A stretch of 64,000 nucleotides of DNA, taken from positions 4,740 through 68,739 of the forward strand of contig DASXSB010000014.1 in NCBI GenBank assembly GCA_036506275.1, written 5' to 3'. Below, piece after piece: positions 1 through 9,193 of this stretch. Under the pieces are notes generated by a model. The model saw only the letters and a list, made by a program, of their open reading frames with translations. It was not told the DNA's origin and did not search any database. The stretch comes from DASXSB01 sp036506275. Its GTDB lineage: Bacteria > Methylomirabilota > Methylomirabilia > Rokubacteriales > CSP1-6. Position 1 is the stretch's first letter. Each line of letters begins with the position of its first letter. A program made the position numbers and the translations under genes.

Positions 1-1713
1 GACGGACGTGCGATCGATGCAACCGTGACCCTGACGCAGTTCGCGATCGCGCCTGCGCAGCCGTATGTCGCCCAGCACGCCGCCGTCGTGCTCCGGTCCG
101 GCGACGTGTCGACGACGGGACGATTCACGTACCGCGCCGGAGGCGACCGCCCCGCGATCACGTTCACCGGATCCACCGACGTGGATCGCCTGCTCGTGGT
201 GGAGGCAACCAGCGCCGATCCCGTGGTGTCGTGGAAATCGCTGCACGCGGAGACGGTGCGCTTCGGCCTCACCCCCGACCGGCTGGAGATTGACGAGGTC
301 CGGGTGGCGGAGCTCGACGGCGAGGTCATCATCTATCGAGACAAGACCATCAACGTCGCGCGGTTGATGAAGCCGCCGGAGGCGCCGTCGGCTTCGCCCG
401 CCCCGAGCGCGCTGCCGCGCGCGGCCCCCGCCGAGCGCGAGACCCGTCCGATCTTTCCCGTGACCATCGGTCGTGTGCGGCTCGACGCGGGGTCCATGCA
501 CTTCGCCGATCTGAGCCTCGTTCTTCCGTTCGAGACCCGCATGCACTCGCTGAACGGGGTCGTGGCCGGTCTCGGGTCGGACACCAACAGCCGCGCCACC
601 GTCAAGCTCGACGGCCAGGTGGACGAGTTCGGATCGGTCAAGGTGGAGGGCGCCCTCAGCGCGTTTCAGCCCAAGGAGTTCGCCGACATCGCGGTGACGT
701 TCCGCAACGTCGCGATGTCCACGCTGTCGCCCTACAGCGCCACCTTCGCGGGGCGGCGCATCGCAACGGGAACGATGGACATCGATCTCCAGTACAAGCT
801 CGACCACGGCGCGCTCGTGGGCGAGAACAGGGTCGTGCTCCGGGAGCTGCGGCTCGGCGAACGCGTGGAGAGCCCGGGCGCCATGCGGCTGCCGCTCGAC
901 CTCGCCATCGCGATCCTGAGCGACTCCGACGGACGCATCGACCTCGAGCTTCCGGTGCGTGGCAGCGTCGATCACCCCGAGTTCAGCTACGGTCACCTGA
1001 TCTGGCAGGCGCTGACCACCGTGATCACCAAGGTGGTGACGTCGCCGTTCAAAGCGCTCGGCGCGCTCTTCGGCGGCGACTCTCAGACCGTGGAGGCGAT
1101 CACGTTCGAGGCCGGGAGCGCCGTCGTGCCGCCGCCCGAGCGACAGAAGCTCAAGCGCGTCGCCGACGTGCTCGCCAAGCGCCCGCGGCTCACGCTCACG
1201 GTCCATGGGACGTATGAAGCGAAGATGGACAGCGAGGCTCTGCGGTCGTTCCAGGTCCGCCAGGATCTCGCCGAGCGGCTGGGCGTGAAGGTGAAGCCAG
1301 GCGAGGATCCCGGTCCGGTGGCGTTCGACGACGCCAAGACCCAGCGCGCGCTGGAGGCATTGCTGACCGAGCGCGCGGGTGACAAAGCGGTCGCCGAGAT
1401 GTTGCAGGAGCACGAGAAGAGCACGGGAAAGAAACCTGAACGCGCCAACCGGTTGCGGGGGGTGGTGGGCCGCGCCAGCGGGGATCGCGCGCTCTACGAG
1501 GCGATGTTCAAGCGTCTGGTGGAGACGGCGCCGCTCGCGGAAGCGGAGCTGACGGACCTCGCCAAGCGCCGCGGTGAAGCGGCCGTGCGCGCGCTCCAGG
1601 ACGGCGCCGCCGCGGCCGGGGAGCGCGCGCACGTGGGTGAGACCGAGATCGCGAAGAGCGCCGAGCGGAGCGGGGTTCCCACCCGTCTGGAGCTCGGCGC
1701 CGCTGGCTCCTGA
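1..1713 (+). CDS. DUF748 / AsmA-like envelope protein, C-terminal part
   Basis: The reading frame is open from the first base of the window, so the gene is cut at its 5' end; the GTG at 25 is internal rather than a convincing start. About 570 residues remain. They show the repetitive beta-rich pattern of DUF748 proteins (relatives of AsmA that span or line the periplasm), followed by a C-terminal part around FEAGSAVVPPPE that resembles the OmpA-like tail often found in this family, and then a helical, charged end. The family is linked to outer-membrane assembly or lipid transport, but no exact role is known. The gene ends 8 bp before the convergent cyclase gene. Confidence 0.75.
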   Translation, partial: DGRAIDATVTLTQFAIAPAQPYVAQHAAVVLRSGDVSTTGRFTYRAGGDRPAITFTGSTDVDRLLVVEATSADPVVSWKSLHAETVRFGLTPDRLEIDEVRVAELDGEVIIYRDKTINVARLMKPPEAPSASPAPSALPRAAPAERETRPIFPVTIGRVRLDAGSMHFADLSLVLPFETRMHSLNGVVAGLGSDTNSRATVKLDGQVDEFGSVKVEGALSAFQPKEFADIAVTFRNVAMSTLSPYSATFAGRRIATGTMDIDLQYKLDHGALVGENRVVLRELRLGERVESPGAMRLPLDLAIAILSDSDGRIDLELPVRGSVDHPEFSYGHLIWQALTTVITKVVTSPFKALGALFGGDSQTVEAITFEAGSAVVPPPERQKLKRVADVLAKRPRLTLTVHGTYEAKMDSEALRSFQVRQDLAERLGVKVKPGEDPGPVAFDDAKTQRALEALLTERAGDKAVAEMLQEHEKSTGKKPERANRLRGVVGRASGDRALYEAMFKRLVETAPLAEAELTDLAKRRGEAAVRALQDGAAAAGERAHVGETEIAKSAERSGVPTRLELGAAGS

Positions 1714-1721
1714 GGTTCAGC

Positions 1722-4700
1722 TCAGCCGTCGAGCTCCGCGAGCAGCCGGCGCGCCGTCTGCAAGTCGGGCGTCTCCAATCCCTCCGTGAACCACTCGTAC
1801 ACGGGCGCCAGCGTCCGGCGGGCGGCCTCACGCTTGTTCTCTCGCTGCCACAGTCGCGCCAGGCTCGTGGCGGCGCGCAGCTCCAGCGACTTTTGGCTCC
1901 GGCCACGTGCGAGATCGACGGCAGTGATGAGGAGACGCTCGGCCTCCGCGGTGGTGTTATCGGCGCTCCGGAGCAGCAGCTCCGCCTCCAGTCGATAGAC
2001 CTCGGGTCCGAACGATGCCTGTCGCGTCGTCTCGTCGATTTCGGCGAGCAAGCGTCGTCCCTCATCCGGATCACCCGCTTCCACGTAGAGCTCGGCGAGG
2101 ACGCAAAGGACGAATACCCGACGCCACGACGCCGCCTCCACCTGCACATATCGGTGGAGACCGGCGAGCGCCTCGCGCCCCGGCCGCTCACCGCGGACGA
2201 CGGGAAGCAGCACGCGCGCCGAATCCATCCAGGTTCCGAAGCCATGCTCGTGCCCGAGAGCGAACTGCCGCTCGATCGTGGGCCCGAGCGCGGTCCGGTC
2301 ACCGCGCAGGTACTGCACGCAGCCGATGATCCAGAGCGCGATCATCGTCGTGAGCGGATGCTTCAGGTCGTCGACGAAGCGCAAGGCATCACGCGCCGTC
2401 GCGGACGCGCGATCGGGGTATCCGAGAAGCCACTGCGCGAGCGAGAGCTGGTAGCGGCAGCAGGCGCCGGCGTTGTGGTTGCCGTAGAGGAATGTCTGCG
2501 CGGCGTGACGCGCCGGATCGTAGAGCGCCATGCCGCGCTCCATGTGGGGCACCGCGACGAGCGGATTCCCACTCCCGAGCAGCGTCGCCCACACCGCGTG
2601 ATGCGCCTCCAGGATACGTCCGGAGTCGCCGCCCGCCTCCGCGTCCTCCAGCAAGCGGGTCCCCGCCTCGAGGGCAGTCGCATACTCCCCGCGCGTGTAC
2701 CTCACGTACCACGCGCCCCACAGCGCGGGGAATCGACGTGAGGTGTCCTCGAGGACGACGACGGTATCGAGAGCGGTCTGGTAGAGGGCATCGACCTCCG
2801 GCGACGAGGCGCCCTTGAGGGCGATGAGCGCCGGGCCCATCGCGATCCGGATATCGAGGCCCTGGGACACGGCGGCGGGTGACGGCGGCAACGTGGACAG
2901 CGCGCCGAGGGCAGACTCGAAGTGCTCCAGGGCTTCCCGGTTCGCGGAGCGGGCGAGCGCCTTCTTTCCCGCCTCGAAGAGGTAATGAACCGCCTTCGCC
3001 GTCACCCCGCCCCGCACGGCGTGGTGAGCGAGCAGCTCCACGCGCTCGGATACACGACCGTCGTCCAGCCGCTCGATGGCCTCGACGATGGCGGCGTGCA
3101 GCGCGCGCCGGCGGTCGTGGAGCACGCTGCCGTAGGCGACCTCGTGCGTGAGCGCGTGCTTGAACGTGTACTCGAGATCCGGAAAGAGACGCATCTCGTA
3201 GAGGAACTCGGCCGTCTGTAGCTCGGTGAGCGCTTCCCGCACGTCGCTCCCGCTCATGTCCACGATGGCCTCCAGCACCGCCACCGGGACGTCCTTGCCG
3301 ATCACAGCCGCCGCCTGCAGCAGTCGCTTGCGCTCCGACGGCAGGCGGTCGATGCGGGCGGCTAGAATGGCCTGGACGGTGCCCGGGATCTCGATGGCCG
3401 TGACCGGATTCAGGAGGCGATAGGCGCCGGGGTCGCCCACGAGCGCGCGCGTCTCCACGAGCGCGCGCACGCTCTCTTCGAGGAAGAGCGGATTGCCCTC
3501 GGTGCGCTCGATGAGAAGCCGCGCGAGTGGGCGCACGCTGGCGTCGGTGCCGAGCAGCGTGGCGAGCAGCTCGTCGGCGCTCGTGGGGGGCAGGGGATCG
3601 ATGCGAAGCTGCTGGTAGTACGTCTTGCCGCCCCAGCCGTGACGGTACTCCGGGCGATAGTTCACGGCGAGGAGCACGGCGGTGGTCGGCAATCCGTCCA
3701 CGAGGCGATCCAGGACTTCTTGGGTCTCCGCATCGATCCAGTGCAGGTCCTCGAAGACGAGCAGCACCGGTTGCACCTGGCTCTCGCGCAATAGCACGCG
3801 CTTCACGCTCTCGATGGCGCGGCGCCGTCGCTGGGCCGCGTCGAGGTGCAGATAGGCGTCGTTCGGCTCGAGGGCGTCGAACAGCCACGTGAGGGCGGGC
3901 ACGGCATCCTCGAGGGCGCGGTCGAGCGTCAAGAGGCCGCCCGTGATCTTCGCGCGCACGGTGCGGGCGTCGTCGCGCTCGTCGATGCGCAGATAGCGGC
4001 GCAGCAGATCGACGACGGGCAGGAATGGCGTCGCCTTGCCGTACGAAACCGAGCTCGCCTCGAGGACGAGCCAGCCGCTCGTCCGGTGCGAGTGGATGAA
4101 CTCGTAGAACAAACGCGATTTCCCCACCCCGGGCTCGCCGACCACGGCCACGATCTGCCCGCGTCCGCGCGCGGCGTGCTCGGCCGCCTGTCGGATGCGG
4201 TCGATCTCCGCGTCGCGACCGACGAAGGGCGAGAACCCCCGCGCGCGCGCCGCCTCCAGCCGCGTGCGCGCGGCCGCCGTCCCCGTCAGCTCGAAGACGG
4301 GCACCGGTTCCGGAAGGCCCTTGACCGCGATCGGGCCGAGCGGCTTCACGCGGACGAAACCTTCCGCGAGGGCCAGCGTGTCCGGCGTGATGAGAACCGT
4401 GCCGGGGTCCGCGAGCTGCTCCATGCGCGCCGCCAGGTGCGTCGTCTGACCGACGGCGGTGTAGTCCATGTGGAGGTCGTTGCCGATGGCGCGCACGACG
4501 ACCTCGCCGGAATTGAGACCGACCCGGATGCGTAACGTGACGCCGTGGTCGCGACGGACTCCTTCCGCGTACCGCTTCACCGATTCCTGCATCCGCAACG
4601 CCGCATAGCACGCGCGCACGGCGTGGTCTTCGTGAGCGAGCGGAGCTCCGAACAGGGCCATGATGCCGTCGCCCATGACCTGGTTCACGGTGCCGTCGAA

Positions 4701-5087
4701 GCGATGGACGGCCTCCATCATCTGCTCGAGCACGGGATCGAGGAGCTTCCGCGCGGTTTCGGGGTCGCGGTCGGCGACGACCTCCATCGAGCCTCTGAGG
4801 TCCGCGAAGAGAACGGTGACCTGCTTGCGCTCACCCTCGATGGCGGCCTTCGACGTGAGGATGCGCTCGGCCAGGTACTTGGGCGTGTAGGAGTCGGGGG
4901 CCCCGAAGCGCGATACCGCGGGCGGCGTCTCGGGCCGGCCGGCGGGATGCGCACACTCGGGGCAGAACTTCGCGGTGGCCGACAGCGGATGGCCGCAGTG
5001 CGCGCACACGCGCGCGAGGGGGGCCGCGCATTCCTCGCAGAACTTCGCGCCGGCCTCGTTCGCGTGCTGGCAGCGGGCACACTTCAT
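1722..5087 (-). CDS. Class III adenylate/guanylate cyclase fused to AAA ATPase and helical repeats
   Basis: This 1121-residue cytoplasmic regulator opens with two zinc ribbons (C3, C6, C17, C20 and C28, C31, C42, C45). A class III cyclase domain follows at about 85-265, with metal-binding aspartates D96 (FADLRGS) and D140 (GDGIMALFG). An AAA ATPase of the signalling type comes next (Walker A GEPGVGKS at 317-324, Walker B LLVFEDLHW). The last 500 or so residues are TPR-like helical repeats. The layout matches the large cyclase-ATPase proteins common in soil bacteria and rhizobia. The family suggests cNMP production tuned by nucleotide and partner binding; the signal is unknown. It lies 61 bp downstream of thioredoxin on the same strand. 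Confidence 0.85.
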   Translation of the reverse strand: MKCARCQHANEAGAKFCEECAAPLARVCAHCGHPLSATAKFCPECAHPAGRPETPPAVSRFGAPDSYTPKYLAERILTSKAAIEGERKQVTVLFADLRGSMEVVADRDPETARKLLDPVLEQMMEAVHRFDGTVNQVMGDGIMALFGAPLAHEDHAVRACYAALRMQESVKRYAEGVRRDHGVTLRIRVGLNSGEVVVRAIGNDLHMDYTAVGQTTHLAARMEQLADPGTVLITPDTLALAEGFVRVKPLGPIAVKGLPEPVPVFELTGTAAARTRLEAARARGFSPFVGRDAEIDRIRQAAEHAARGRGQIVAVVGEPGVGKSRLFYEFIHSHRTSGWLVLEASSVSYGKATPFLPVVDLLRRYLRIDERDDARTVRAKITGGLLTLDRALEDAVPALTWLFDALEPNDAYLHLDAAQRRRRAIESVKRVLLRESQVQPVLLVFEDLHWIDAETQEVLDRLVDGLPTTAVLLAVNYRPEYRHGWGGKTYYQQLRIDPLPPTSADELLATLLGTDASVRPLARLLIERTEGNPLFLEESVRALVETRALVGDPGAYRLLNPVTAIEIPGTVQAILAARIDRLPSERKRLLQAAAVIGKDVPVAVLEAIVDMSGSDVREALTELQTAEFLYEMRLFPDLEYTFKHALTHEVAYGSVLHDRRRALHAAIVEAIERLDDGRVSERVELLAHHAVRGGVTAKAVHYLFEAGKKALARSANREALEHFESALGALSTLPPSPAAVSQGLDIRIAMGPALIALKGASSPEVDALYQTALDTVVVLEDTSRRFPALWGAWYVRYTRGEYATALEAGTRLLEDAEAGGDSGRILEAHHAVWATLLGSGNPLVAVPHMERGMALYDPARHAAQTFLYGNHNAGACCRYQLSLAQWLLGYPDRASATARDALRFVDDLKHPLTTMIALWIIGCVQYLRGDRTALGPTIERQFALGHEHGFGTWMDSARVLLPVVRGERPGREALAGLHRYVQVEAASWRRVFVLCVLAELYVEAGDPDEGRRLLAEIDETTRQASFGPEVYRLEAELLLRSADNTTAEAERLLITAVDLARGRSQKSLELRAATSLARLWQRENKREAARRTLAPVYEWFTEGLETPDLQTARRLLAELDG

Positions 5088-5148
5088 GGCGACGCGTCGG
5101 AAGTTAGCCGGAGAGGACGGAGCGGGTCAAGCGCCGGCGAGCGCCGGG

Positions 5149-5490
5149 TCAGGCGCGCGCGTTGACCACGCCCTCGATCACGGCCCGTGGTGCGGCACCG
5201 ATGACGCGGTCCACGGTCGTCCCGTCCTTCAGGAAGAGAATCGTCGGAATGGAGCGGATCTCGTACCGGCTCGCGAGGCCCGGGTTCTCGTCGATGTTGA
5301 CCTTCATCAGCGTCACCCGACCTTCCGAGGCCTCGGCCACGGCGTCGAGGACGGGGGCAATGGCCTGGCACGGGCCACACCACGCCGCCCAGAAGTCCAC
5401 CATCACGAGCCCTTCGGCCGCGACCAGTGCCTCGTCGAAGTTCTGCTCGGTCAGATGGATCGCCTCCGCCACCTTCTGCTCTCGCGTCAT
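5149..5490 (-). CDS. trxA: Thioredoxin
   Basis: A 113-residue single-domain thioredoxin. The redox motif WCGPC is at 37-41 and the cis-proline is P82 in SIPT; length and fold pattern match canonical cytoplasmic TrxA, which reduces protein disulfides using thioredoxin reductase. There is no signal peptide. It is transcribed toward the cyclase-ATPase gene and diverges from the VOC genes. A CNB/TrxR-like protein is encoded at 15343-16992, but that protein lacks the usual CxxC and cannot be assumed to be the partner reductase. Confidence 0.93.
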   Translation of the reverse strand: MTREQKVAEAIHLTEQNFDEALVAAEGLVMVDFWAAWCGPCQAIAPVLDAVAEASEGRVTLMKVNIDENPGLASRYEIRSIPTILFLKDGTTVDRVIGAAPRAVIEGVVNARA

Positions 5491-5612
5491 CGCTCAGATC
5501 CTCCCGTAATCTAGGATGTCGGTCGGAGTGGGCGGGATTCCGTGCGTCCGGCTGTCGATTTCGGGGCTCGCCGTTCGACTTAGTGCTGGACACGAACGAA
5601 GGGGAGAGAGCA

Positions 5613-6113
5613 ATGCCAAAAGCGATGCAGAAGATCACGCCGTTCCTGTGGTTCGACGACAACGCCGAGGAGGCCGCCCGGTACTACGTCTCCGTGTTCG
5701 AGAATTCGAAGGTCGGCAACGTCGCCCGCTACGACGAAGAGGGCGCGAAGGCGGCGGGGCGGCCGAAGGGCTCGGTCATGATCGTCGAGTTCGAGCTCGA
5801 CGGGCAAAAGTTCACGGCGCTGAACGGGGGACCGCTCTTCAAGTTCACGGAGGCGATCTCGTTCGTCGTGCACTGCGAGACGCAGCAGGAAGTCGACCGC
5901 TTCTGGGAGAAGCTCGCCGCGGGGGGCCAGGAAGTCCAGTGCGGTTGGCTCAAGGACCGGTTCGGCGTGTCGTGGCAGATCGTGCCCACGGTCCTGCTCG
6001 AGATGCTGCACGACAAGGATCGCGACAAGTCACGGCGGGTCATGGCCGCCATGCTCAAGATGGTCAAGATCGATATCGAACCCCTGAAGAAGGCCTACGA
6101 CGGACGCGGGTAA
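5613..6113 (+). CDS. VOC superfamily protein, PhnB/3-demethylubiquinone-methyltransferase-like
   Basis: A 166-residue protein of the PhnB-like branch of the vicinal oxygen chelate superfamily. It starts ITPFLWFDDNAEEAARYYVS, the usual opening of this branch, and ends with the common WQIVPTVLLEML segment. The ATG at 5613 was chosen because a purine-rich GGGGAGAG stretch lies just upstream and family similarity begins there; the frame stays open further upstream without family similarity. Members are often annotated as 3-demethylubiquinone-9 3-methyltransferase domain proteins, but most have no proven activity. It is followed by a second VOC gene after 32 bp. Confidence 0.85.
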   Translation: MPKAMQKITPFLWFDDNAEEAARYYVSVFENSKVGNVARYDEEGAKAAGRPKGSVMIVEFELDGQKFTALNGGPLFKFTEAISFVVHCETQQEVDRFWEKLAAGGQEVQCGWLKDRFGVSWQIVPTVLLEMLHDKDRDKSRRVMAAMLKMVKIDIEPLKKAYDGRG

Positions 6114-6145
6114 CGCCCGCCCCGTCACGGAGGAGTGAAGAGACG

Positions 6146-6559
6146 ATGGCCGACAAGCAATCGCGACAGATCTTCGTCAACATGGCCGTGCGCGACTTGA
6201 AGAAGTCGATGCAGTTCTTCTCGACGCTCGGCTTCCAGTTCAACCCGAAGTTCACGGACGACAACGCCGCCTGCATGATCGTCAACGACGGGGCGTACGT
6301 CATGCTGCTCACGGAGCCGTTCTTCAAGGGGTTCACCAAGCGCGAGATCTGCGATACGACGCGGCAGACGGAGGGGCTCTTCGCGCTCTCCTGCGGCAGC
6401 CGCGAAGAGGTGGACCATCTCGTGAAGAAGGCGGTGTCCGCGGGCGGCACCCACGCCATGGAGCCGCAGGACCATGGCTTCATGTACGGCTGGAGCTTCT
6501 ACGATCCGGACGGACATCACTGGGAAGTGTTCTGGATGGATCCCAAACACGCGCAGTAG
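6146..6559 (+). CDS. VOC family protein (glyoxalase/bleomycin-resistance-like)
   Basis: A 137-residue protein of the type often annotated as a glyoxalase/lactoylglutathione lyase-like relative. It contains the paired beta-alpha-beta modules, with FVNMAVRDLKKSMQFF at the start and FYDPDGHHWEVFWMDP at the end, the latter carrying the usual C-terminal metal-site region. The ATG at 6146 follows GGAGG at 6130-6134. It probably forms a two-gene transcript with the PhnB-like gene upstream. Its stop codon ends at 6559, directly abutting the stop of the convergent MoaD-like gene at 6560. Substrate is not predictable. Confidence 0.85.
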   Translation: MADKQSRQIFVNMAVRDLKKSMQFFSTLGFQFNPKFTDDNAACMIVNDGAYVMLLTEPFFKGFTKREICDTTRQTEGLFALSCGSREEVDHLVKKAVSAGGTHAMEPQDHGFMYGWSFYDPDGHHWEVFWMDPKHAQ

Positions 6560-6808
6560 TCACCGGCCGCCGGCGATCTGGGGGAGGAGGAACACCTCGC
6601 TGTCGGGAGCAATGGGTTCCAGGAGGGCGTCCTGGTAGATCTGACCGTCGATGGCAACGGCGACGCCTTCCTCGAGATGGCGCGCGATACCCGGATGCAG
6701 CGCGGCGAGCTGCTGGAATAGCTGCTTCACGGACGTCGCCGAGAGCTCGAACTCGGCGACGCCCCCCGTGAGCTGCGCGAGGTTCCCGACCAGAACGACT
6801 CGGATCAT
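6560..6808 (-). CDS. MoaD/ThiS-like ubiquitin-fold protein
   Basis: An 82-residue beta-grasp protein similar to MoaD (small subunit of molybdopterin synthase) and ThiS. Family members carry a sulfur atom as thiocarboxylate on a C-terminal Gly-Gly. Here the tail reads QIAGGR, so one arginine follows the di-glycine; either it is trimmed or this paralogue is not a standard sulfur carrier. It lies 85 bp downstream of the molybdenum-hydroxylase large subunit on the same strand, separated by a strong hairpin, so a link to molybdopterin supply for that enzyme is plausible but inferred. A second MoaD-like gene at 24215 ends in a free GG. Confidence 0.75.
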   Translation of the reverse strand: MIRVVLVGNLAQLTGGVAEFELSATSVKQLFQQLAALHPGIARHLEEGVAVAIDGQIYQDALLEPIAPDSEVFLLPQIAGGR

Positions 6809-6856
6809 CGCTAACGTGAGGGCCCCGATATGGCCCCCACACCCCCAACGTTCGTC

Positions 6857-6879
6857 GGGCCCCGGGGAACCCGGGGCCC
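6857..6879 (-). terminator. Perfect GC-rich hairpin after the molybdenum-hydroxylase operon
   Basis: Ten-base arms GGGCCCCGGG and CCCGGGGCCC enclose a 3-base GAA loop. The hairpin begins 14 bp after the stop of the large-subunit gene on the minus strand. No T-run follows on that strand, so it may act as an mRNA 3'-end stabiliser or attenuator rather than a classic intrinsic terminator. Confidence 0.5.
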
Positions 6880-6893
6880 TCCTCTATATCTGA

Positions 6894-9191
6894 TCACCCC
6901 GCCACTCCCGCACCACCGGCGTACGCCTTCAGCGCCTTCAGGACTTTCGGCGGCGACATCGGCAGCTCGGTGAAACGGATGCCCGTCGCGTTCTCCATGG
7001 CATTGGCGATGGCGCCGAGCGGCGGCACGATGGGCGTCTCGCCCACTCCACGCACGCCGTACGGATGCCGCGGGTTCGCGACCTCCACCAGGATGGCGTC
7101 GATCATGGGCACGTCGGACGCCACCGGCATCCGGTAGTCGAGGAAGCCGGCGTTCTGGAGCTTGCCGTCGCTGCCGTAGATGTACTCCTCGTTCAGCGCC
7201 CACCCGATGCCCTGCACGGCGCCGCCCTGGAACTGGCCCTCCACGTACGCCGGGTGAAGCGCGCGCCCGGCGTCCTGGGCGACGGTGTAGCGCAGGATCG
7301 TGACGCGCCCGGTCTCGGGATCGACCTCGAGGTCGACCAGGTGCGTGCCGAGGCTCGGACCCGCGCCCTGGGCGTTGATGCGGCCGTAGCCGCCGATGGG
7401 CCCGCCCGTCTTGCCCGCCACCTTCGCGAAATCCGCGATCGACATCGGCTTCACCTTCTCCGCGAGGGCGCCGAGCGGGCGCACGAGGCCGCTCGCGAAC
7501 TCGACCTGATCCGGCTTGGCGTCCCACAGCTTGCAGGCGCGCGCGCACAGCTCCTGCTTGATCTGCTTGGCGGCCTCCACGATGGCCATCGAGCCCGAGA
7601 AGGCGGAGCGGCTGCCGCCGGTGAGGAAGTTGAATCCGAGCGAGCCCGTGTCGCCGATGATCGGACGCACCTTGTCGTAGGGGATGCCGAGCTCGTCGGC
7701 GGCGACCATGGAAAGCGATGCGCGCAGCCCGCCGATGTCCGGCGTGCCCGCCATCAGCGACACCGTGCCGTCCTCGTTGATCGTGAGCGACGCGCACGTC
7801 TCGCCGCCGATGTTGAACCAGAAGCCGGAGGCGACGCCGCGCCCCTGCCACTTCCGGAGCGGCGTGTTCCAGTGCTCGGTCTTCTTGATGGAGTTGAGCG
7901 TCTCCTCGAGGCCGATGGGACCGAACTTTGGCCCGTAGGCCGCCTTCGTCCCTTCCCGCGCCGCGTTCATCATGCGCAGCTCGATGGGATCGAGCCCGAG
8001 CTTCTTGGCGATCTCGTCCACGACGCTCTCGACCGCGAACTCCGAGATCGGCGCCCCCGGCGCGCGATACGCCGCCACCTTGGGCCGGTTGGAGACGACG
8101 TCGTAGCCGATGACCTTCACGTTCTCGATGTCGTAGGGGGCATACGCGCACATCACGCCGGGCTGGACGGGCGAGCCCTGGAAGGCGCCCGCCTGGTACT
8201 TGAGCTCGGCGAAGGCGGCCACGAACTTGCCGTCCTTGGTGGCGCCCATCTTGACTCGCACGGTGGCGCCCGAGGTAGGACCGGAGGCCTTGAACACCTC
8301 CTCGCGCGACATCACCATCTTCACCGGGCGCTTGGCCTTGCGCGAGAGCGCGATGGCGAGCGGTTCCAGGTAGACGACGGTCTTGCCGCCGAAGCCGCCG
8401 CCGATCTCGGAGGCGGTGACGCGGATCTTGCCGATGTCGAGGCCGAGGAGGCGCGCGCAGTGCGCGCGCACGATGAAGTGGCCCTGGGTCGTGCACCAGA
8501 GCTCGGTGGACCCGTCCTCGGAGACGCTCGCGAGCGCCGCGTGCGGCTCGATGTAGCCCTGATGGACCGGCTGCGTCTTGAACTCGCGCTCGACGATGAC
8601 GTCGGCCTTCGCGAACCCGGCCTCGACGTCGCCGAGGCCGATCTCCACGCGCTTGGCGACGTTGGACGGTTTCTCCGGCTTCGGCTCCACGCCCGCCGTG
8701 AAGAGGTCCTCGTGGAGGAGGGGCGCGTCGGGGCGCATGGCTTCCACGACGTCGATCACGTGCGGCAGCACCTCGTAGGTCACGTCGATGAGCTTGAGGG
8801 CGCGGCGGGCGATGGCGGTGCTGGTGGCGGCGACGGCGGCCACGGCGTGGCCCTCGTAGAGCGCTTTCTCGCGGGCCATGACGTTCCGCACCACGTCCTT
8901 GTAGTTCATCATCATCTCGCCGGCGGGGATGAACTCGGAGGGCTGGTCGCCGAAGTCGTCACGCGTGACGACGGCCTTCACGCCGGGGAGCGCCTCCGCC
9001 TTCGACGTGTCGATCGAAACGATGCGAGCGTGGGGATGCGGGCTGCGCAGCACGCGACCGTGGAGCTGCCCGGGCAGATTGAAGTCGGCGCCGAAGCGCG
9101 CGCGGCCCGTCACCTTGTCCACCCCGTCCGGCCGGATGGTGCGCGTTCCGACGTACGTCTGCCCGTGCCCGTTCGTCTGCGTCTCGGCCAT
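6894..9191 (-). CDS. Xanthine dehydrogenase-family molybdopterin-binding large subunit
   Basis: A 765-residue large subunit of a molybdenum hydroxylase (aldehyde oxidase/xanthine dehydrogenase family). Visible motifs are the glycine-rich cofactor loop GGGFGGK, the active-site loop around AYRAPGAP, and the catalytic-glutamate motif GVGETP near the C-terminus. The loop is neither the form I CO-dehydrogenase AYRCSFR nor the form II AYRGAGR, so the substrate is probably an aldehyde, purine or other heterocycle. The ATG at 9191 follows the small-subunit stop by 2 bp and leads directly into family similarity (THE opening RTIRPDGVDKVTGRARFG). It is the last gene of the three-subunit operon. Confidence 0.93.
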   Translation of the reverse strand: MAETQTNGHGQTYVGTRTIRPDGVDKVTGRARFGADFNLPGQLHGRVLRSPHPHARIVSIDTSKAEALPGVKAVVTRDDFGDQPSEFIPAGEMMMNYKDVVRNVMAREKALYEGHAVAAVAATSTAIARRALKLIDVTYEVLPHVIDVVEAMRPDAPLLHEDLFTAGVEPKPEKPSNVAKRVEIGLGDVEAGFAKADVIVEREFKTQPVHQGYIEPHAALASVSEDGSTELWCTTQGHFIVRAHCARLLGLDIGKIRVTASEIGGGFGGKTVVYLEPLAIALSRKAKRPVKMVMSREEVFKASGPTSGATVRVKMGATKDGKFVAAFAELKYQAGAFQGSPVQPGVMCAYAPYDIENVKVIGYDVVSNRPKVAAYRAPGAPISEFAVESVVDEIAKKLGLDPIELRMMNAAREGTKAAYGPKFGPIGLEETLNSIKKTEHWNTPLRKWQGRGVASGFWFNIGGETCASLTINEDGTVSLMAGTPDIGGLRASLSMVAADELGIPYDKVRPIIGDTGSLGFNFLTGGSRSAFSGSMAIVEAAKQIKQELCARACKLWDAKPDQVEFASGLVRPLGALAEKVKPMSIADFAKVAGKTGGPIGGYGRINAQGAGPSLGTHLVDLEVDPETGRVTILRYTVAQDAGRALHPAYVEGQFQGGAVQGIGWALNEEYIYGSDGKLQNAGFLDYRMPVASDVPMIDAILVEVANPRHPYGVRGVGETPIVPPLGAIANAMENATGIRFTELPMSPPKVLKALKAYAGGAGVAG

Positions 9192-9193
9192 GG

